Source of the DNA: Xanthobacteraceae bacterium | Lineage (GTDB): Bacteria; Pseudomonadota; Alphaproteobacteria; Rhizobiales; Xanthobacteraceae | Direction of reading: 5' to 3' | Assembly: GCA_024508855.1 (NCBI GenBank) | Contig: JANINJ010000006.1 | Span: 102,301 to 166,300, forward strand | DNA: 64,000 nucleotides | Part shown: piece after piece, positions 17,409-25,586 of the stretch | Numbering within the stretch: position 1 is the stretch's first letter | Layout: each line of letters starts with the position of its first letter | Translations under genes and position numbers: made by a program | Notes under the pieces: generated by a model | What the model saw: the letters and a program-made list of their open reading frames with translations, nothing else | Database searches by the model: none | Told to the model about the DNA's origin: nothing

Positions 17409-18521
17409 TCAGCCGTGCAGCGACTGCACTTCCTTGAGGACAGCCTCGCCCATTTGCGCGGTCGAAACGATGGTGGCGCCATCGGACTTGAGATCGGCGG
17501 TGCGCAATCCCTTCGCCAGTACGGTGGCGATGGCCTGATCGAGCTTGTCGGCGAGGTCGCCCATGTCGAACGAATAGCGCAGCGCCATGCCGAACGACGC
17601 CAGCATCGCGATCGGATTGGCTTTGCCCTGACCGGCAATATCCGGCGCAGAGCCATGCACGGGCTCATAGAGCGCCCTGCGCTTCTTGGTCTTCACGTCG
17701 GTCTCGCCGAGCGACGCCGACGGCAGCATGCCGAGCGAGCCGGTCAGCATCGCCGCGATATCGGACAACATGTCGCCGAACAGGTTGTCGGTGACGATGA
17801 CGTCGAACTGCTTGGGCCAGCGCACCAGTTGCATGCCGCCGGAATCGGCGAGCTGATGCTCAAGCGTGACGTCCTTGTATTCGCGCTGATGCACTTGCGT
17901 CACAACCTCATTCCAGAGCACGCCGCTCTTCATGACGTTGCGTTTTTCCATCGAGGTGAGCTTGTTGCGGCGCTTGCGCGCGAGGTCGAAAGCGACACGG
18001 GCAATACGCTCGATTTCGTAGGTATCGTAGACCTGCGTATCGACAGCGCGCTTCTGGCCGTTGCCGAGATCGGTGATGGTCTTCGGCTCGCCGAAATAGA
18101 CGCCGCCGGTGAGTTCGCGCACGATCATGATGTCGAGGCCCTCGACCACGTCGGGCTTGAGGCTCGAGGCCTGTGCCAGTGCCGGATAGCAGATCGCCGG
18201 CCGCAGATTGGCGAACAGCGACAGATCCTTGCGCAGACGCAGCAGGCCGGCCTCCGGACGCACCTCGTACGGCACCGGGTCCCACTTCGGGCCGCCGACC
18301 GCGCCGAACAGCACGGCGTCGGCGGCAACCGCCTTGGCCATCGTCGCATCGGTAATACTGACCTTGTCGGCATCGTAGGCTGCGCCGCCGACGAGGCCCT
18401 GATCGGTCTCGAAATGCGCGATACCCTGTGCGTTGAGCCAATCGATCAGGCGCTTCACCTCCGCCATCACCTCGGGGCCGATACCGTCGCCGGGAAGAAG
18501 AAGCAGCTTGTGGGTCGCCAT
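17409..18521 (-). CDS. leuB: 3-isopropylmalate dehydrogenase
   Basis: NAD-dependent oxidative decarboxylation of 3-isopropylmalate, the third step of leucine synthesis. At 370 residues it is normal. Signatures are [14 protein letters not shown] at the start, [11 protein letters not shown], the substrate-binding [14 protein letters not shown], and the metal-binding Asp cluster in [33 protein letters not shown] marks the NAD site. It lies 4 kb from leuD on the opposite strand, so the leucine genes are clustered but not co-transcribed. Confidence 0.97.
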   Translation of the reverse strand: MATHKLLLLPGDGIGPEVMAEVKRLIDWLNAQGIAHFETDQGLVGGAAYDADKVSITDATMAKAVAADAVLFGAVGGPKWDPVPYEVRPEAGLLRLRKDLSLFANLRPAICYPALAQASSLKPDVVEGLDIMIVRELTGGVYFGEPKTITDLGNGQKRAVDTQVYDTYEIERIARVAFDLARKRRNKLTSMEKRNVMKSGVLWNEVVTQVHQREYKDVTLEHQLADSGGMQLVRWPKQFDVIVTDNLFGDMLSDIAAMLTGSLGMLPSASLGETDVKTKKRRALYEPVHGSAPDIAGQGKANPIAMLASFGMALRYSFDMGDLADKLDQAIATVLAKGLRTADLKSDGATIVSTAQMGEAVLKEVQSLHG

Positions 18522-18647
18522 GATCGCCTTGCCTAGTCAGAGTGGAAAATGCCGGTAAACGTGCCGGATTGCTAAAGCGCTGTTGCGCAATTGGCAAGAC
18601 ACCCTTGAGGCATCGCAGCCTGTGCAAACCAGCCACGGCCTGCCACA

Positions 18648-19871
18648 ATGGTGAGCCTCCCGGAGTTGCCTGTGACCATCGCCAAATCCGATCCCTCCCA
18701 AGACGTGCGTGTCGCGCGGCTGATCCTCATTTTGTCTCTGGCACCCACGATCGGGCTCGGCATCGGCCGGTTTGCCTATTCGCTGGTGCTGCCTGATATG
18801 CGCGACTCGCTTGGCTGGTCCTACGCAGCTGCCGGCTTCATGAACACGATCAATGCGGCGGGCTATCTCGGCGGCGCGCTGATCGCCTCGCGCCTGTGCA
18901 ACCGTTTCGGCCTGTTCAGGGTGCTAAGGGACGGAACCCTGGCCTGCGTCGCGGCGCTGATCCTGTCCGGCCTGTCGGGAAATTTCGTCGTGCTGAGCTT
19001 TGCGCGGCTGCTGATCGGCCTCGGTGCAGCGGTGGCCTTCGTTGCCGGCGGCGCCATGGCGGCGGCGCTGGCACAATCCCAGCCAAACCGCGCCAGTCTG
19101 CTACTCAGCCTGTTCTACGCCGGCCCCGGGCTCGGCATCGTTGCTTCGGGACTGCTTGCGCCGTTCATGCTGCAATTCTTCGGTCCCGGATCGTGGTGGA
19201 TCGTCTGGCTGGCGATGGCCGCGATCTCGATCGTGATGATGGCCTTCCTGCTGTTGAGCCCCGTCGACACGCCCGCCAACATGGCAGACGCGACACCCGG
19301 AAAGTTCGAAATCCGGCCGGTGCTGGCCTATCTCGCCGGCTACTTCCTGTTCGGCGCGGGGTACATCGCCTACATGACATTCATGATCGCCTTCGTGCGC
19401 GACGCGGGCGGTGGCGCAGCGGCGCAGAGCGCATTCTGGTGTTTGATCGGCCTTAGTGCCTTCGCCTCGCCATGGGTGTGGAAGGGCGTGCTGGCGCGCG
19501 GACAAAGCGGCGTGAGTACGGCCATCATCCTGGCCTTCAATGCCATCGGCGCAACGCTGCCGCTATTCAGCCAGACGCCCGCGATGCTGGCGATCTCGGC
19601 GCTGGTTTTCGGCGTGGCATTTTTTGCGGTCGTCACCGCGACGACAGCCTTCGTTCGCTTCAACTACCCTGCCGCGCTGTGGCCTTCGGCCATTGCAGCG
19701 ATGACCATCGCCTTTGGCATCGGACAGACACTCGGCCCGATCGTCACCGGATGGATCACCGATGCGACCGGCAGCCTATCCTCCGGGCTTGCCGTATCGG
19801 CCGCCGCACTCGGGATCGGCGTCATCACGGCCGCATTCCAGCGGCCGCTGAAAGCGGCCGCAACGAAATAG
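18648..19871 (+). CDS. YbfB/YjiJ-family MFS transporter
   Basis: A 407-residue integral membrane protein with about 12 hydrophobic segments. The family signature GLGIGRFAYSLVLPDMRDSLGW in the first helix-loop marks the YbfB/YjiJ branch of the major facilitator superfamily; GYLGGALIASRL follows in the second helix. Substrates of this branch are not established. The start could be the ATG at 18648 or a GTG about 24 bases in (before TIAKSD). It is monocistronic and its stop is followed immediately by a dispersed repeat. Confidence 0.85.
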   Translation: MVSLPELPVTIAKSDPSQDVRVARLILILSLAPTIGLGIGRFAYSLVLPDMRDSLGWSYAAAGFMNTINAAGYLGGALIASRLCNRFGLFRVLRDGTLACVAALILSGLSGNFVVLSFARLLIGLGAAVAFVAGGAMAAALAQSQPNRASLLLSLFYAGPGLGIVASGLLAPFMLQFFGPGSWWIVWLAMAAISIVMMAFLLLSPVDTPANMADATPGKFEIRPVLAYLAGYFLFGAGYIAYMTFMIAFVRDAGGGAAAQSAFWCLIGLSAFASPWVWKGVLARGQSGVSTAIILAFNAIGATLPLFSQTPAMLAISALVFGVAFFAVVTATTAFVRFNYPAALWPSAIAAMTIAFGIGQTLGPIVTGWITDATGSLSSGLAVSAAALGIGVITAAFQRPLKAAATK

Positions 19872-19940
19872 GCTCCATGATTTTGTTTTGACGCGTTTTC
19901 TTCACGCGAACCGGTATCCACTTCGCTCGAAAACGCTCTA
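19871..19940 (+). repeat. Dispersed repeat family B, copy 1 (sodC 3' side)
   Basis: A 70-base element, GGCTCCATGATTTTG to AAAACGCTCTA, with inner arms GCGTTTTC and GAAAACGC able to fold. It differs from copy 2 (20656-20725) at about 4 positions and has the same orientation. It fills the whole gap between the MFS and sodC stop codons. This sequence type is recognisable in many rhizobial intergenic regions. Confidence 0.85.
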
Positions 19941-20468
19941 CTACTCGATCACACCGCAGGCGATGCGTGCGCCTGCATTGCCGGCCGGATCGGACTTGTA
20001 GTCGTCGGGCACCGCATGAATGACGAGCGCGGTGCCTTCCGGCTTGAACAGTGAATTGGCCGCGCCCTTGTCGAGCGACACGGCGGTATTCACCACTTCG
20101 ATTTTCAGCTCGCCGGACGACGGAACGTCGAGATTCGGCATGTCGCCAGCGTGGTGACCGTCAGCCGCCATCATGCCGTGCTTCTTGTTCTGCGGATTGA
20201 AGTGCCCGCCGGCGGAGGTGAACGGCGGCTCGCACTTGCCGACTGCATGGACATGAAAGGCATGGCCGCCCGGCGGCAACCCTTTCAGTGCCAGCTTCAG
20301 CAGAACGCCGTCATCCACCGCGACCAGGTCGACACGGCCGACATCCTTCCCCTCGGCATTCTTCATGAGGGCCTTCGCAGTCAGGGGCGCCTTGGCGTCA
20401 TTCGCCGAGGCCCCGGAGAGCGCGAGGCCGGAGATAACTGCAATTGCACACAATCCGCCGGGACGCAT
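19941..20468 (-). CDS. sodC: Periplasmic Cu/Zn superoxide dismutase
   Basis: Dismutates superoxide to oxygen and peroxide in the periplasm. The 175-residue precursor has a signal peptide ending near SGASA and the metal ligands HAFHVHAVGKC (copper histidines), SAGGHFNP (bridging His), HHAGDMPNL (zinc site) and a final VIHAVPDD histidine; the two structural cysteines are present (GKCEPPF and RIACGVI). The ATG at 20468 has GGAGG 6 bases upstream, which settles the start against longer in-frame options. It is bracketed by two near-identical direct repeats. Neighbours are a Tat-exported molybdoenzyme and a fasciclin protein, also envelope proteins. Confidence 0.95.
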   Translation of the reverse strand: MRPGGLCAIAVISGLALSGASANDAKAPLTAKALMKNAEGKDVGRVDLVAVDDGVLLKLALKGLPPGGHAFHVHAVGKCEPPFTSAGGHFNPQNKKHGMMAADGHHAGDMPNLDVPSSGELKIEVVNTAVSLDKGAANSLFKPEGTALVIHAVPDDYKSDPAGNAGARIACGVIE

Positions 20469-20618
20469 GAAAACCTCCATTTTCGGAACAGACCGGAAGG
20501 TCAACGAAGAAGGCAGGGAAGAAGTTCGCCACAAAATCACGCGAAAGGTGACACGCTGGCGGAAGGTTGCGCAAGCGACCGTCAACCACATTGGACACAA
20601 TCCAGCGGCGCTTGCTCC

Positions 20619-20661
20619 AGAGCCTTTCCGGTTCTGACGGAATCAGAACCGGAAAGGCTCT
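20619..20661. repeat. Perfect 19-base inverted repeat upstream of sodC
   Basis: AGAGCCTTTCCGGTTCTGA (20619-20637) is mirrored exactly at 20643-20661 with a 5-base spacer. It merges into repeat family B copy 2. It has no T-tract, so it may be a repeat end, a protein site or a transcript-stability hairpin rather than a terminator. Confidence 0.85.
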
Positions 20662-20725
20662 ATGATTTTGATGTGACGCGTTTTCTTCACGCGAACCGGT
20701 ATCCACTTCGCTTGAAAACGCTCTA
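20656..20725 (+). repeat. Dispersed repeat family B, copy 2 (sodC 5' side)
   Basis: Near-identical to copy 1 at 19871-19940 and in the same orientation. Its last three bases, CTA, are read on the minus strand as the TAG stop of the molybdoenzyme gene, so the element either supplied that stop or inserted at it. Confidence 0.85.
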
Positions 20726-21502
20726 ACTGCCACTGAATGAATTGTAGCCCTGGTCTTCCCAATAGCCGCCCTTGTAGTCGTTGGTGACTTCCATCGAGAC
20801 GACGTATTTCGGATTCTTGAAGCCGAGCTTGGTGGGGATGCGGATCTTCATCGGATAGCCGTAGGCGCGCGGCAGAATCTCGTCGGCGAACTTGAAGGTC
20901 ATCTGGGTCTGCGGATGCAGCGCGGTCGGCATGTCGATCGGGCTGGTGTAGCCCTCGGCACAGCGGAACCAGCAATATTTCGCGGTCGTGTCCGCTCCGA
21001 CCAATTTGAGGAAATCGCGCAGCGGCGTGCCAGTCCAGCTTCCGATCGCGCTCCAGCCCTCGACGCAGATATGCCGCGTAATCTGTTTCACCTGCGGCAG
21101 CTTGTAGAGTTCATCCAGCGTCCATGATTTCTTGTTCTGGACCAGCCCGCTGACTTCGAAACGATAATCCTCGCCATCGACCTCCGGCGCCTCGTCCTCG
21201 CTGTAATAGGCGTTGAACGGAAACGGCTTGGTGATCGCGCTCTCCGGAAATGTCGGCGCGAGGGTGTTTGGATTGAAGATCAGCGCCTGAACGGCGTCGT
21301 TGAACTTCGACACATGCTTGAGCAGGTCTTCCGCCGACGAACTGTCGACCACATCGCAACCCGTCAGCATCGTCAGCGCGCCGAGGCTGGCGCCGCCGGT
21401 AATGAAGCGCCGCCGCGTCAGGTCGGGCATCAATCGGGAGGCGTCCTTGACCAGCATCTTCTTGTCGACGCCCGGAATCAGCAGCGAACGAATGCGGCCC
21501 AT
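20723..21502 (-). CDS. Tat-exported molybdopterin-dependent oxidoreductase (sulfite-oxidase/MsrP fold)
   Basis: A 259-residue enzyme with the sulfite-oxidase-type molybdopterin domain: RHICVEGWSAIGSWTGTPL carries the cysteine expected to bind molybdenum, and YGYPMKIRIPTKLGFKNPKY is the conserved C-terminal block. The N-terminus has LTRRRFITGGASLGALTML, a twin-arginine signal, followed by a lipobox-like LTGC (Cys about 49), so it may be a Tat-exported lipoprotein. It overlaps operonically with the cytochrome b gene 11 bases upstream, a likely quinol-linked electron donor, as in MsrPQ-like methionine sulfoxide reductases. Substrate unknown. GAGGAGAG precedes the ATG at 21502. Confidence 0.85.
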   Translation of the reverse strand: MGRIRSLLIPGVDKKMLVKDASRLMPDLTRRRFITGGASLGALTMLTGCDVVDSSSAEDLLKHVSKFNDAVQALIFNPNTLAPTFPESAITKPFPFNAYYSEDEAPEVDGEDYRFEVSGLVQNKKSWTLDELYKLPQVKQITRHICVEGWSAIGSWTGTPLRDFLKLVGADTTAKYCWFRCAEGYTSPIDMPTALHPQTQMTFKFADEILPRAYGYPMKIRIPTKLGFKNPKYVVSMEVTNDYKGGYWEDQGYNSFSGS

Positions 21503-21513
21503 CGCTTCTCTCC

Positions 21514-22155
21514 TCAGCGTCCGATGATCATGGCACGCAGGCTTTTCGGCACCAGCACAGCCAGGGTCACATGCACGATCAGGAAGCCGACGATGCTGGC
21601 CATCGCCGCGAAGTGAACGTAGCGGGCGAAATCGTAGCCTCCGAATATCGCAGTCAGCCATTGCAACTGCACCGGCTTCCAGATCGACAGCCCCGACAGC
21701 ACGATCACGATGCCGACCAAGATGATGCCGACGTACAACAACTTCTGCACCTGATTGTAGGTGGAGAGGTCCGCGTGCGACAGCCGCCCGGTGAGTGCGG
21801 CCTTGGCATCATCGACAACACCGCCCGCGGTGATCGGCAGCAGCTTGCGGCGAAACCGGCCGGTGGCAAATCCCAACGTGAGATAGATCAGCCCGTTGAC
21901 CATCAACAGCCACATCGCCGCGAAATGCCACAGCAACGCGCCGCCGAGCCAGCCTCCAAGGGTGATCGATGCCGGAAACACGAAATCGAACAGCGGCGAA
22001 GCGTTGTAGATCTGCCAGCCCGACATGATCATGACGATCATTGCGACCGCATTGATCCAGTGCAGCGAGCGTATCCACGCCGGCTGAATGATCTTTCCGG
22101 AACTGGAGCCGGACCGGTCGCGGGACGATGTAAGGGCTGGCGTAACGGCGGACAT
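21514..22155 (-). CDS. Cytochrome b561/thiosulfate-reductase-type membrane subunit
   Basis: A 213-residue membrane protein with four or more transmembrane helices and haem-ligand histidines in RSLHWINAVAM, LLWHFAAMW, YVHFAAMASIV and FLIVHVTL, typical of diheme cytochrome b/b6-type anchors. It would pass electrons between the quinone pool and the periplasmic molybdoenzyme encoded just downstream. The ATG at 22155 has GAAGG before it; an ATG at 22176 has no ribosome site. It is the first gene of this two-gene unit. Confidence 0.85.
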   Translation of the reverse strand: MSAVTPALTSSRDRSGSSSGKIIQPAWIRSLHWINAVAMIVMIMSGWQIYNASPLFDFVFPASITLGGWLGGALLWHFAAMWLLMVNGLIYLTLGFATGRFRRKLLPITAGGVVDDAKAALTGRLSHADLSTYNQVQKLLYVGIILVGIVIVLSGLSIWKPVQLQWLTAIFGGYDFARYVHFAAMASIVGFLIVHVTLAVLVPKSLRAMIIGR

Positions 22156-22268
22156 GGCGACCTTCGCTTCTGTCATTGATCGATGACGAACCGTTATACG
22201 TCCTAAGGCTCCGATTGTTACGGTTTGCCACTCCATCACCCGGGTGTGATCGGCCCACCAGCAGTCAC

Positions 22269-22297
22269 AAAAAGGCGAGCCGGGGCGCCCGGCTCGC
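22269..22297 (-). terminator. Intrinsic terminator of the fasciclin gene
   Basis: Read on the minus strand: GCGAGCCGGGCGCCCCGGCTCGCC followed by a T-run, about 40 bases after the fasciclin stop. Confidence 0.85.
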
Positions 22298-22335
22298 AAT
22301 GTGCGTCCCGTTGGGACGAACCGGACGCACGCAGT

Positions 22336-22914
22336 TTACGGCATCAGCACGGTATCGACGACATGGATCACGCCGTTCGACTGGTTGACGTTGGGAATTG
22401 TCACGGTGGACATGCCGCCCTTAGCATCGACCAGCATCACCTGACCGCCGGAATTCTTGACCGTCAGCGTTTCGCCCTCGACGGTCTTCAGCTTCTTCCC
22501 ATCGGTCAGCGCCGACGCTTCGAGGCGACCCGGCACCACGTGATAGGTCAGGATCTTGGTCAGCGTCGCCTTGTTCTCCGGCTTCACCAGCGTATCGACG
22601 GTTCCCGCAGGCAGCTTGGCGAATGCGGCGTTGGTCGGCGCGAACACCGTGAACGGGCCCTTGCCCTCAAGGGTCTTGACCAGACCCGCTGCCTTTACCG
22701 CGGCGACGAGCGTGGTGTGATCCTTGGAATTAACGGCGTTCTCGACGATGTTCTTCGACGGATACATCGGCGCGCCGCCGACCATCACGGTCTTCTCGTT
22801 CGACATCTCGCTCTTCATCATCTTGTCTTTGGCGATAGCCGGCGCAATGGCGGTGGCGGTCAGAGTGAGAGCACCGAGTGCGGCAGCCGACAGAAATGCG
22901 ATACGCTTGGACAT
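22336..22914 (-). CDS. Exported fasciclin (FAS1) domain protein
   Basis: A 192-residue protein with a signal peptide (about 1-28, AIAPAIAK) and one FAS1 domain: [34 protein letters not shown] (the H1 signature) and YHVVPGRL plus [13 protein letters not shown] (H2). Bacterial FAS1 proteins are secreted or surface adhesion-like proteins, often induced in stress or symbiosis; the ligand is unknown. Single gene with its own terminator. Confidence 0.93.
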   Translation of the reverse strand: MSKRIAFLSAAALGALTLTATAIAPAIAKDKMMKSEMSNEKTVMVGGAPMYPSKNIVENAVNSKDHTTLVAAVKAAGLVKTLEGKGPFTVFAPTNAAFAKLPAGTVDTLVKPENKATLTKILTYHVVPGRLEASALTDGKKLKTVEGETLTVKNSGGQVMLVDAKGGMSTVTIPNVNQSNGVIHVVDTVLMP

Positions 22915-23109
22915 GGAACGTCTCCCGATATGGCCGACAATCTTTCGCCGGCGCGATTAAGCTCCAACAACGAACCGCTCGTCGCCTGGGCAGGCGGTAG
23001 CGTCGCTGTTGGCGAAGGTACGGGAGGACTTCGAAGCCGGTTTCAGGAAATATTTTTTGCTGAACCTGAAACTTTCCCGGATGCAGCGAGTACTACGCAA
23101 ATCGACAAC

Positions 23110-23137
23110 AAGGCCCGCATCATCCAATGCGGGCCTT
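23110..23137 (-). terminator. Probable terminator after the SDR gene
   Basis: An 11-base perfect stem AAGGCCCGCAT / ATGCGGGCCTT, 42 bases after the SDR stop on the minus strand, followed there by TTGTTGTCGATTT. The T-tract is imperfect. Confidence 0.55.
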
Positions 23138-23178
23138 TGCTCGTCTTCAAATCAAGACAATGTCTAACGATTCTGCGT

Positions 23179-23940
23179 CTAGCGATTCTGCGCCATTGCA
23201 ACGAAACTGCGGTTCCACGTCGGGCTGATCAGAATTTCGTTAACGCAGACATGCGGCGGCATGCCGGCGACGAAGGCGATGGTGCGGCCGAGGTCTTCCG
23301 GCTGCAGCATCCGGGCCTGTTCTTCCTCGGTCGGAACGACCGGCCGTAACTTCAGGATCGGGGTCGCAACCTCCGCCGGCGACAGGCAACAGGCACGCAA
23401 GCCGTTGACGCATTCATCCATGTTGAACGAATGGGTCAGCGCCAGCACCGCATGCTTGGTGGTGGTATAGGCCGGTCCTGGCATCTTCGAGACATGGCGG
23501 CCCGCCCACGATGCGACGTTGATGATGCAGCCGTCCTTCTGCGCACGCATCGCCGGCAGCACCGCGCGCATGCAGTACAGCACGCCGTTGAGATTGATCT
23601 CGACCAGCTTGTCCCAGCCGGAAATCTCCATGTCCTCCCAGCTTCGTTTCGGCACGTTCACGCCAGCGCTGTTGACGAGCAGATCGATGCGACCATGAGC
23701 GGCGAGAATTCGCTGGGCTGCCGCTTCGACATCGGCGGCTTGGCTCACATCGAGCACCAGCGCCTCGGCTTTCCCGCCTCCTTTGGAGTTGATTCCAGAT
23801 ACCACCGCCTCCAGCGCATCCTTGCGCCGGCCGGATACGATCACGGTCCAGCCATCTGCCGCCAGCGCCTCGGCGCCGGCCTGCCCGATACCGCTGCCGC
23901 CGCCCGTCACCCACGCCACGCGCTTCTTGTCGTTTGCCAT
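23179..23940 (-). CDS. Short-chain dehydrogenase/reductase
   Basis: A 253-residue NAD(P)-binding SDR with TGGGSGIG near residue 13, LLVNSAGVN, a catalytic Ser (INVASWAGR) and YTTTKHA as YxxxK. It looks like a classical SDR acting on a small alcohol/ketone; the insertion region VATPILKLRPVVPTEEEQ is not diagnostic. The ATG at 23940 begins the Rossmann strand; the longer frame to 24024 is unlikely. It is divergent from malonyl-CoA synthetase 101 bases away, and the two may share a control region. Confidence 0.87.
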   Translation of the reverse strand: MANDKKRVAWVTGGGSGIGQAGAEALAADGWTVIVSGRRKDALEAVVSGINSKGGGKAEALVLDVSQAADVEAAAQRILAAHGRIDLLVNSAGVNVPKRSWEDMEISGWDKLVEINLNGVLYCMRAVLPAMRAQKDGCIINVASWAGRHVSKMPGPAYTTTKHAVLALTHSFNMDECVNGLRACCLSPAEVATPILKLRPVVPTEEEQARMLQPEDLGRTIAFVAGMPPHVCVNEILISPTWNRSFVAMAQNR

Positions 23941-24041
23941 TTCCACCCGCCTTTGTTGCCTTGTGCAGCACGTCTTTGCTATTGAATTGGGATCGATCCC
24001 ACTGGGCCATCCGCTCCAGCTCATCCACTTCGGAATGATGC

Positions 24042-25568
24042 ATGAACACTTCAGCGAACGCCAACCTGTTTTCTCGCCTGTTCGACAACCTCGACGATCC
24101 CGCGCGACTGGCGATCGAAACGGCGGACGGCCAGCGCATCAGTTACGGGGAGTTGGTCGAGCGATCGGGGCGCGTTGCCAACTTTCTGACCGGCCAAGGC
24201 GTCAGGATCGGCGATCGCGTCGCGGTGCAGGTCGAGAAATCGGTTCAAAATCTGATCCTGTATCTCGCAGTGGTTCGCGCCGGCGCAGTCTATCTCCCGC
24301 TCAACACCGCATACACCCTCAACGAGCTGGAATACTTCATCACCGATGCCGAGCCGTCATTGGTAGTATGCGATCCGTCGAAAGCCGACGGCATCCGCGC
24401 GATCGCCGACAAGGTCGGCGCCAAAGTCGCAACGCTGGACGCCAAGGGCAATGGTTCGCTGACCGATGGCGCTGCAGGCGAGAAGCCGGATTTTGCGACG
24501 GCGCAACGCGGCAACGACGATCTCGCCGCCATCCTTTACACATCCGGCACCACCGGCCGCTCCAAGGGCGCGATGCTGTCGCATGACAACCTCGCATCGA
24601 ATTCGCTGACGCTGGTCGATTACTGGCGCTTCACCGACAAGGACGTGCTGATTCACGCGCTGCCGATCTATCACACGCACGGCCTGTTCGTGGCCAGTAA
24701 CGTGACGCTGTTCGCGCGCGCCTCGATGATCTTCCTCGACAAGCTCGACACAGATCTCATCATCAAACTGATGCCCCGTGCCACCGTATTGATGGGCGTT
24801 CCGACCTTCTACACGCGCCTGCTGCAAAACCCTGCGCTGACGCGCGAGGCGACCAGCCATATGCGGTTGTTCATTTCGGGCTCGGCGCCGCTGCTGGCCG
24901 AAACCCATCGCGAATGGTCGGCGCGCACTGGCCACGCCGTGCTCGAGCGCTACGGCATGACCGAAACCAACATGAATACGTCGAACCCGTATGACGGTGA
25001 ACGCGTGCCGGGTGCCGTCGGCTTCCCGCTGCCCGGCGTCTCCGCGCGTGTCGTCGATCCGGAGACCGGCACGCCCTTGATAGCTGACGAGATCGGCATG
25101 ATTGAGGTGAAGGGCCCGAACGTGTTCAAGGGCTACTGGCGGATGCCGGAAAAGACCAAGTCCGAATTCCGCGACGACGGCTTCTTCATCACCGGCGACC
25201 TCGGCAAGATCGACAGCAAGGGTTACGTGCACATCGTCGGCCGCGGCAAGGATCTGGTGATTTCCGGTGGCTTCAACGTCTATCCGAAGGAGATCGAGAG
25301 CGAGATCGACGCCATCGACGGTGTGGTCGAATCCGCCGTGATCGGCGTGCCGCATGCCGACTTCGGCGAAGGCGTGACCGCCGTGGTGGTGCCGCAGAAG
25401 GGCGCGAAGCTCGAAGAGGCTGCGATCCTGCACGCACTCGACGGCCGGCTCGCAAAGTTCAAGATGCCAAAGCGCGTGCTGTTCGAGGACGACCTGCCGC
25501 GCAACACCATGGGCAAGGTGCAGAAGAATATTTTGCGCGACAAGTACGCGAAACTCTACGCCAAATAA
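24042..25568 (+). CDS. matB: Malonyl-CoA synthetase (MatB-type acyl-CoA ligase)
   Basis: An ANL-superfamily ligase that adenylates malonate and joins it to CoA. The 508 residues include the AMP-binding P-loop YTSGTTGRSKGAMLSH, YGMTETNMNTSNPYDGER, the hinge ITGDLGKIDSKGYVHIVGR and the C-terminal lysine motif PRNTMGKVQKNILR. The MTETNMNTSNPY block and the overall pattern fit rhizobial MatB rather than general acyl-CoA ligases. The usual matA and matC neighbours are absent, so the role is malonate use or malonyl-CoA supply in another context. An alternative call is methylmalonyl-CoA synthetase activity by the same enzyme. Confidence 0.85.
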   Translation: MNTSANANLFSRLFDNLDDPARLAIETADGQRISYGELVERSGRVANFLTGQGVRIGDRVAVQVEKSVQNLILYLAVVRAGAVYLPLNTAYTLNELEYFITDAEPSLVVCDPSKADGIRAIADKVGAKVATLDAKGNGSLTDGAAGEKPDFATAQRGNDDLAAILYTSGTTGRSKGAMLSHDNLASNSLTLVDYWRFTDKDVLIHALPIYHTHGLFVASNVTLFARASMIFLDKLDTDLIIKLMPRATVLMGVPTFYTRLLQNPALTREATSHMRLFISGSAPLLAETHREWSARTGHAVLERYGMTETNMNTSNPYDGERVPGAVGFPLPGVSARVVDPETGTPLIADEIGMIEVKGPNVFKGYWRMPEKTKSEFRDDGFFITGDLGKIDSKGYVHIVGRGKDLVISGGFNVYPKEIESEIDAIDGVVESAVIGVPHADFGEGVTAVVVPQKGAKLEEAAILHALDGRLAKFKMPKRVLFEDDLPRNTMGKVQKNILRDKYAKLYAK

Positions 25569-25586
25569 AACGGCGCTGCCGACCGG

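Noticed and set aside
17382-18536. Plus-strand frame of 384 codons opposite leuB
   Set aside because: leuB is complete on the minus strand; the opposing frame is a shadow.
22174-22186. FNR-like site TTGATCGATGAC upstream of the cytochrome b gene
   Set aside because: The second half-site does not match ATCAA; likely chance.
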